DNA of 64,000 nucleotides from Acheta domesticus. Taxonomy: Eukaryota; Arthropoda; Insecta; Orthoptera; Gryllidae. The stretch spans positions 143,703,608-143,767,607 of the forward strand of contig JAHLJT010009436.1 of assembly GCA_031308135.1 (NCBI GenBank), in the 5' to 3' direction. The notes under the pieces are model-generated. The model was not told the origin of the DNA, searched no databases, and worked only from the letters and a program-made list of their open reading frames with translations. A program made the translations under genes and the position numbers. This document shows positions 57,503 to 64,000 of the stretch, piece after piece (position 1 is the first letter of the stretch; each line of letters begins with the position of its first letter).

Positions 57503-57591
57503 CTCTGCGGTTTGCTATCAGGCGAGAGGCTATTAAACGGCGGCGGCCGTTTAGATTGCGCCGCTGCGTGCGTGCAGGGCGAGCGGCTGAC

Positions 57592-57764
57592 CTCCGCGAG
57601 CAGGGCGGCCACGTCGTCGTCGCGGGCGCCCGGCAGCAGCACGGCGCCCAGGCGGTGGCGCGGCACGTGGAAGGCGGCGGGCAGCAGCGCCCCGGCCACC
57701 GGCTGCAGCCCCACCGCCACGCCCTCCGCCGACAGCGCCAGCGCCGCCGCGCGCGCCTCGCACC
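57592..57764 (-). CDS. Ionotropic receptor exon 1 (of those visible): N-terminal domain
   Basis: Acceptor gtgcgtgcgcag, donor GTCAGC. Two bases complete a codon from an exon outside the recognised set, then 57 codons: CEARAAALALSAEGVAVGLQ through to HRLGAVLLPGARDDDVAALL and AE. The HrLGvVLd..c....ll pattern followed by (a)se..lFn (next exon) is characteristic of IR75-type N-terminal regions. Because the exon begins mid-codon and has no Met or signal peptide, at least one 5' exon is missing. I searched 57800-64000 on the minus strand and found no convincing candidate, so it probably lies beyond 64000. Confidence 0.83.
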
Positions 57765-57800
57765 CTGCGCACGCACACCCACAATCAAAGGCTTTCATTG

Positions 57801-58410
57801 GTTGATTGATGATTACGGCCGTGCCAACTACTCTGATTCGATGGTGTAACGGTTAGCGTACTGGACTGTCATACCCAAGTTCGCGGGTTTAAATCCGATC
57901 GAAGCCATGGATTTTTAAGGGTGAAAAAATCCTTCGTACGCCTTCCCTCGGAGGGGAAGTAAAGCCGGCTGTCCAATGTTAGTAGATTTACTTGCATGTA
58001 AAAGACTCTTAAGCCTAAATGACGTCTCTGAGCTAAATTCAAATCGCCTGTTTCGTCGCCCGAGATAATACCTTCTTTCTCCGCAAGTGGAATTTGAGCA
58101 AGTGATTTTGTATTTTTTGGAAAGGAGCGTAGTGAAATTTGCGTGGTCAGACGGAAGAGCGGCCTGATGGCCCGAGTCTCGCCACGTAAAATAAGGCACT
58201 AACTACTAAGGTCATTAGTCCCGTAAATGTTTTCTTTCGGAAGGTGGCGGTGAACGTTCCCCGCTGGATGGTGAAATCCGGCTCTGACCTCGTCGGCGAA
58301 GGAGGTTTTCCCGAACCAGACACCTGCCACCAGCGGGGCACCGCCCCAGCCAGGACAAGCTCCTTGTTCCCGACACATCTCCAGGCATGTGTGGTAATGT
58401 AGGGCATGTT
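57801..58410 (-). mobile_element. SINE-B copy split by SINE-A
   Basis: The tail gttgattgatgattacggcc and gtgccaactact (57801-57832) are separated from the body, which resumes at 58201 with aactactaaggtcattagtc and continues to catgtgtggtaatgtagggc near 58410. The intervening 368 bp are SINE-A with a duplicated aactact. The tail begins 36 bp upstream of the acceptor of the exon at 57592-57764. Confidence 0.8.
57833..58200 (+). mobile_element. SINE-A, most complete copy
   Basis: 368 bp: tRNA-like head with tggtgtaacggttagcgtac and a B-box-like gcgggtttaaatcc, then aaatccttcgtacgcctt, ggaggggaagtaaagccgg, aagcctaaatgacgtctctg and a 3' part ending tcgccacgtaaaataaggca. Target duplication aactact (57826-57832, 58201-58207). 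Second copy at 5123-5358. Confidence 0.84.
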
Positions 58411-58459
58411 CTGGGTAGGCCCGCGACAGGCTTCTACGACGTATGTTTTAAATCAATTT

Positions 58460-59170
58460 CCCTATCAAATATTCGGTATCGCCACAATAAATCGCATATG
58501 TTTGACAAAAAATTTCCCAAAAAATGCACGTTTTTGAAAAACCGGACATAACCTTATTTGAAGAACTGCTTTTGATGAACACATTATATTTAATAAAAAG
58601 TGTTTTTCCTCATAATTGTAGTTGTAGGAAGACGCCGAAAAATTTTTGAATTTTTTCAATTTTCGAAAACTCGGGGTTTTCAATCAACATGAGACCTCCA
58701 CCATTTTCTTAAACGCTCTTTAGACTATCCAACAACAAAATTTCATCATACTTGTTGGCGTCATTTATTTTTAAATTTTGAGAATGTCCCAGGGACTTCT
58801 TTTAAACTACCCCCAAAATTAAAATATCGGTTTTTAAATTCAAGGGGCCACGACATCATCCAAATCGATCTGAAATATCAATTTTGGAGAAGATCGGCAG
58901 AACGGTTTAGTCGCTAGCATTGTTCACAGATAGACGGACGGACGTTTTGCCGTCAATCGATTTTTACGTACCAAGGGGCCATAAAACATGGATTCAGCCT
59001 GCACCACGTGTTAGAGGATTTTTTTTCTAACTTTTGCAACTGGATCTATCCATTTTTTCGTTACCAGGGCCCTGTAATAAGAGTTTTCTGCCAAACATTC
59101 ACCATTTTTTCGCGCAGCATTAAATAACTTTCCCTTCTTAACAAGTTCTTTCTTATGCACGAGAAAGTAA
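58460..59170 (+). repeat. R4 repeat with R3-type terminus
   Basis: Blocks catgagacctccaccatttt, ggggccacgacatcatccaa, gacggacggacgttttgccg, caccacgtgttagaggattt and a degenerate acgagaaagta terminus, in R4 order. Confidence 0.65.
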
Positions 59171-59420
59171 AATCTAAATATTCATGTGAAATGCAACCCG
59201 CTACATTTGGTAAGATTTTTGAATCTATCGTTAAATAATTCCTAAACCAAGCGTTCTAGGGCATTAAAATCTAAAATTTTGAGGCGAAAAACCTAAATCA
59301 AATGTTTCTCACACCGTAATCTACATTTGAGATCTTCTTGAACATTCTATTACATTTTTGCTGGTCCGGCGCTTCTCAATATTACACCAACTGCTCAGAG
59401 ACGTACAGAATCTGCAACTA
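59170..59420. repeat. R5 module (Helitron-associated) copy
   Basis: aattcctaaaccaagcgttc, taaaatctaaaattttgagg, cacaccgtaatctac and gctggtccggcgcttctcaa parallel 49500-49690 closely, and like that copy it is followed by a purine-rich array. Confidence 0.7.
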
Positions 59421-59429
59421 AATGTGAAT

Positions 59430-59765
59430 GTGGACAGAGAGAGGCAAAGACAGAGACAGGCAGAGGCACATACACACACAGAGTTAGTCTAAGACAAGGA
59501 CAGGGAGAGACGGAGAGAGAGACGGAGAGAGAAGGAGAGAGAGATGGAGAGACGGAGAGAGACGAAGAGAGAGACGGAGAGAGACGAAGAGAGAGACGGA
59601 GAGAGAGACGGAGAGAGAGACGGGGAGAGAGACGCAGAGAGAGACACAGAGAGAGACACAGAGAGAGACGGAGAGAGGGGCGGAAAGAAAGGCGGAGAGA
59701 GAGACGGAGAGAGAGGAGTGATGGAGAGGGAAAAGGGAGAGGGAAGGAGAAAGAGGGAGATAATG
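59430..59765. repeat. Purine-rich (GACGGAGAGA)n array
   Basis: About 330 bp of gagagagacgga units. Open frames across it on both strands are composition artefacts. Confidence 0.88.
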
Positions 59766-59799
59766 GGCACAACAACGTCTGCCGGACTGCGCTAGTTTG

Positions 59800-60940
59800 T
59801 CATAAACGGCAAAACCGGGAGAATGACGGGACTCGTCAATCCCGGTGCCGTCATTGAATGTCGACGCATGCACAATAATAAGAATACTCTCCGCAATTGT
59901 CGTGTTTCGTCTTTCAAATTAACGACTTGCAAAATCTCTCTAAAATCTTGAGAATTGAACATACTACGTAGAACAAACAATTCTTAAAATATCAAATTTC
60001 GGCTTTTGTTAAACCTTTCTCATAGGTGTAATACAATAAATTTACGGTTTATATATCAGCCAAATTAAATCACTAGACAACATTATAGTAATACATTTTG
60101 ACTTACCATTTAAATTGCAACGCGTTCTATGTGTAGCAAATTCTATGGAGGATACTCTGAGGGAGGCTTAATAAAAATCGAAATGTTGGCATTTAAAGAA
60201 TGATTGTTTTCTTTATACGACCTATACTCAAGATATCCTATTACTTAAAAATAGATGTCAAGCAAGCTTAAACGCATCAAATTAATTACGTTAAAATACG
60301 TGAATCAATTACTTAAATGATTTAAAAATTATATAAATAAATGAAGGAACTGCCGACTTCGTCCAGACAGGGGAAGTATGGGAGTAAAGAAGGATATATA
60401 GGAAATGTCTTAAATCTATGTATTTAAAAAAACGCAGTACTTTCTGTTTAGAAAGTATTTTGACCTTCCTACCAAACCAAATTTCGTGATTTTTCCTTTA
60501 CACGAAAGGTAATGGGGTGTAAACATATTGTTGCTTGCTTTTATTAACAAGTTTTACAGCAAAAAGACTTTCACTTCCTTACAATTAATAGAATGATTTA
60601 TCTGTCATTTGTTCATTATTTCGTTTTGTTGTGCGAGTTGGAATCGATCTATCGAAAGCAGTTGTCATTTTGTCGTTTGACGCGTGAGGGCGGGTGATGT
60701 AAAGTTAAAGAGAGCCAGAATTTTTTTTAATGGGAAGATCAGCGAGTTAGTTGGCTAAATATGGGAGGGTAAGGTGGGTGAAAAAATACAGCTAAGTTCT
60801 TGATCCACCAGATCTCTCTATCCATCTGATGATATATTCAAAACGGGACAAATCAACGACCCTCCTCATAAACAGGAGAGCATAATATAAACGCGCTAAC
60901 CAGCAATACACAGTATCATCTTGTATAAATTAAATGAAGG
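59800..60940. other. AT-rich sequence, nothing recognised
   Basis: No receptor 5' exon, transposase or SINE head found. Confidence 0.45.
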
Positions 60941-60944
60941 TCCG

Positions 60945-61111
60945 CAGAGGCGTATGGCAGACATGGCACGTTCCATGGGCGCCACTTACAAGGGATGGTA
61001 TTTAGAGTATTCTAGCTAAAACAAATAACATCAACCCTAATTTGAAGTAATCTGACAAGGACGCAAATTCTATGCTGGCCATGGGCGCCTGATTACCTAG
61101 ATACGTCTCTG
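60945..61111. mobile_element. Small hAT-like MITE
   Basis: 167 bp: left CAGAGGCGTATGG, right reversed CAGAGACGTATC, with ccatgggcgcc near both ends. The flanking 8-mers aaggtccg and aatatccg match at six of eight positions, an eroded hAT-type duplication. Confidence 0.6.
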
Positions 61112-61699
61112 AATATCCGAGATCTGGATAACTGCGGAATGGATTCATAAGACAAAGGTATCATTCGAAAACGAAATATTAAATATTTCCGCCAGTTTAA
61201 TCCGTCATTTTATCTTCCTAAAAGTTACAATATAAATAAACAAATGTATAAATAAACAATAGCAGCAAGAATGCAACTTGTCCCGCAAAGAATGAGATGA
61301 CAAATCTAGTACGAATAGCAGTTGCGGAGATAGAGAACAAGCTCCGTGAATTGCCAGATTGTCATTCCATTCTTGAAACGGAGTGAACAATTCACGGACA
61401 ATGAATAAAAATGTGATCGATTGTTTTGTGAGATTAGAAATATATACATTGCGATTCAGTCTTCATTGCTCGTAAGGGACCCTGCGATAGTAATGTATAG
61501 TATATGTAAACTAAGTTATTCATGTATGCCAAAGGTAATAGGGCAAACTCTATTCAAAATTTTGAAAAGAAATTTTTTTGTTATTCGTCATTTTTTTCGT
61601 AATGGTAACCAAAATATTAAATTATTTATTGTTCCCTGTTACTATAATAAAAACTTATCTAACAAATATGAAAGAAAAGAGAAAAAAACGTACATTTAA

Positions 61700-62640
61700 G
61701 TGTTATTTAGGATACTTTATTACATGCGCATACTTTCGCACTTCCACTTCATGTAACAGGGGTTCTACAGCTGTTCAAAATGGCCTCCTCTTGCGTGAAC
61801 GCAAGATCGCCATGTGTGTGTCTCACGGCCTCGGTGACGTGCACAGCTGTGTCGGGTTGTCCCTTTACTTCTGCCGCCAGACTTTCAAAGCGCCAAAAGT
61901 CATCACGATCTACGACTTCGGTAGCATAAACGTGGCTTTTCATTAGCCCACAGAAAAAAAGTCCAGCAGATTCAAATACGGAGACTGTGGTGGCCATGCT
62001 AGTGGGCTTCCTCGTCCGGTCCACGTATCCAGAAATTTTAGGTCAAGGAATTCTCAAACTCCGCAATAATTATATGGGGCTGCGCCATCATGCAAGTACC
62101 ACATCTCGGCCCGCGAATTCAACGGGACTTCCTCCAAAAGCGTAGGGAGTACCTGAGTAATAAAATGCAGATTCTGAACGCTTTCCCAGCGCTCGGGTAA
62201 GGTGTGAGGACCGATGATAAATTTATTCACAATTCCAACCCACACATTTAAGGAGAGTCGCTCTTGGTGAGCTTCGCTACGCGTAACATCTGGATTTTCC
62301 TCGGCCCATCCATGAAAATTGTGCCAGTTCTTGTAAAACACGCTTCATCTGTCTAAAGAACGTCTTTCCTGTCTTTCACTGCACTTGCGCAGGAAGTGCT
62401 TAGAGAATTCTAAACGTGTTTGGAAGTCTGTACTGAGCAAATGCTGCACCCGCTGATAGTGGAAAGGTCGTAATCTTTCCGCATGAATTGTCCTCCAGAC
62501 GAGGGACTGTGATGCTTGACCTGGCGCGCTATTTACCTTGTGCTCGCGTCCCTGGCTTCACGGACACTATTAATAATTGCGTTTTCCAGAGAAGTGACGT
62601 GCCATCTGTTACCTGTGCGCGAGGACCTTTCAACACATCT
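61700..62640 (-). pseudogene. Tc1/mariner-superfamily transposase pseudogene
   Basis: Minus-strand blocks: VWRTIHAERLRPFHYQRVQH (about 62500); TDEACFTRTG with the first Asp-type segment (about 62355); NWHNFHGWAEENPD, SLNVWVGIVNKFIIGPHTLP and LLEEVPLNSRAEMWYLHDGA with the HDGA Asp (62341-62070). After a frameshift, GRGSPLAWPPQSPYLNLLDF (about 62010-61950) is the SPDL...DFF region, with SPYL replacing the usual SPDL. KSHVYATEVVDRDDFW follows. It is the kind of mariner-like transposase common in insects. Several stops and shifts make it inactive. GC-richer sequence at 62700-63010 may be its 5' region. Confidence 0.82.
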
Positions 62641-63721
62641 TGAAAACATATTTGTTAAATAATGAATTTCAGTGTTATTACAATCACTTTTCTGTGCATG
62701 ACTTTAACTTAACAGTTTCTCTCAAACGGCGAATCGCCGCTGCAAATGCACGTGCGTCCGGTTCTCTTCTCGATAGGTAACGAGAAGGGAAGCGAGCTGC
62801 ACGCGCATTTCCATTGCAGAAACGATAGACCAAAATCATGTTCGCTTATTCGGCATTCGTAAATGTCGCCATTTCGACAGTCCAAGAAACACTGAGGGCA
62901 CAGAGCAACTCGACAGGCAGAGCGGTGGCGATCCTTGACGAGCGGAGGCCTGGCGAGTCCAGGCAAGAAGTGGCGAGGTAGAGCTGATCGCTCACTTGCC
63001 GTAGCCCATGTTACACAAGCACAAGCGCGTAGTCCAAAATTAATTATTTACGAAAATATACAACGAAGAGTATCTTGGCAAATGTAGTATGTACATTACA
63101 TATAGAATAAGATTCAGGCGTTTTAGCAACGAGGTCTCAATCACACTGTAAATGTGAATAATTCGCACGGGAACTACGTCTGAGATAAAAAGTGGAGAGG
63201 TAAAAAGGCGAGATGTAAAGTGGAAACTACATACAATACAACAAAAAATTTCCGATCTCAGCAGCCGTGATTGTTGAGGCGGGAGACATGTTTTAATTTC
63301 GGGAAAGATGGGGATGTTTTGGACAGTCTTAGCCTGACTTTTCGAGACGCCAATGAAAACCACAATCACACATCCTGGTTCAACGGAATTGCATATTTCA
63401 CAATTTAATTGGTTCTTCAAATAGCTGTCGAGAGTATCTTGCGTCTACGAGAAAACACAGTAACAGTCACTGACTGTCAGGCAAAAAGGCATGAACGCAA
63501 ACAAGGTATCCGAAGAAAAAATAAACTTTGAACTCTGCTTTCACGATGAGGTGCGTTAATGCGCACGGAAGTCATGTATGTAAGCGTATGTCGTAACAGA
63601 GAAATTAAAACACTGATGTAAATGGAATAATATGTACGATATTTTCTTATATCTGTTAATCATGATACGGAAATTGTTAAGTTTAGGCAACATTTTTAAG
63701 CACATGTGCTCTCTCAGTCTG

Positions 63722-63916
63722 AATCAGTGAAAAACTACTGATTGACAGTGACTATTCACTGATGGTGTCAGTTATAACCCTGCCACTGACAATCAGTGAA
63801 TTGAACTGAACAAATCAGTGAAAATGGGGTCCACTTTTTTAATCAGTGAAACTTCACTGTTTGAATCAGTGAAATCTGTGACAACTAATTCAACATGACG
63901 ACTGAATGATCAGTGA
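63722..63916. promoter_or_regulatory. Cluster of seven ATCAGTGA motifs
   Basis: ATCAGTGA occurs at about 63723, 63792, 63814, 63842, 63865 and 63909 on the plus strand, and at 63756-63763 on the minus strand. Most copies extend to AATCAGTGAA. Spacing is irregular, and further CAGTGA/TCACTG variants lie between and after them. It is on the 5' side of the visible receptor exons. Could be a homotypic binding-site cluster or a decayed tandem repeat. Confidence 0.5.
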
Positions 63917-64000
63917 GCGATGGTGGCGCGGCACTTTTACCAGTGACGTCCTGTGAAATGCTAGGGGTCATTATAAAAAGGTTCGTATATTCCCTGATTG

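Noticed and set aside
57833..57910. Functional tRNA gene
   Set aside because: A- and B-box-like sequences are present, but there is no clean cloverleaf and the sequence continues into a repeated SINE body.
59395..59873. SLSLRLSL-type frames up to 129 codons
   Set aside because: Artefact of the (GACGGAGAGA)n array.
62709..62966. Cys-rich 85-codon minus-strand frame as a candidate receptor 5' exon
   Set aside because: No IR N-terminal pattern, no signal peptide and no phase-compatible donor. Probably the 5' region of the adjacent transposase pseudogene.

Overview
The window is eukaryotic and almost certainly insect. GC-rich spliced exons sit in a very AT-rich, transposon-packed background with tRNA-derived SINEs, several LINE clades, Penelope, Crypton, Helitron, hAT, PIF/Harbinger and Tc1/mariner copies. 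The long introns and high repeat load suggest a large genome, perhaps a polyneopteran (grasshopper, cricket, stick insect or cockroach). That placement is inference.

The one real host gene found lies on the minus strand and spans the whole window. Seven exons (57592-57764, 55345-55566, 52975-53195, 52172-52442, 44403-44519, 5398-5561, 1001-1171, in transcription order) join with consistent phase at all six junctions. Together they encode about 445 residues of a divergent ionotropic receptor (IR), most like the IR75 group. They cover the amino-terminal region and the S1 half of the ligand-binding domain. The start codon and signal peptide should lie beyond 64000, and the pore, membrane segments and S2 lobe below position 1. 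An unusual Ala/Pro/Gly/Arg-rich insertion of about 115 residues interrupts the N-terminal region. One intron is 38.8 kb.

Everything else recognised is mobile or repetitive. 1-5 kb: a foldback Tc1/mariner-type element and a Jockey-like RT remnant. 5-7 kb: two SINEs beside an exon, and a MITE. 7-21 kb: copies of an unnamed AT-rich interspersed repeat (called R3/R4 here), a Penelope remnant, a Crypton remnant and SINEs. 22-27 kb: a GC-rich perfect hairpin, a Dong/R4-like LINE lying in TAA repeats, a TIR element, and a hAT MITE inside a SINE. 28-32 kb: Helitron-like tandem units and a Harbinger derivative. 33-38 kb: AT-rich repeats with two (GACG)n-type arrays and a SINE. 40-48 kb: R3, a LINE RNase H remnant, a SINE, a MITE and a broken mariner. 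49-51 kb: a Helitron with a purine-rich array. 52-58 kb: the 5' exon cluster, with SINEs and hAT elements packed close to its splice sites. 58-64 kb: R4/R5 repeats, a MITE, a transposase pseudogene, and a striking cluster of an ATCAGTGA motif at the right edge.

Labels SINE-A to SINE-D and R3 to R6 are local names for families defined by comparing copies within the window. No database was consulted.
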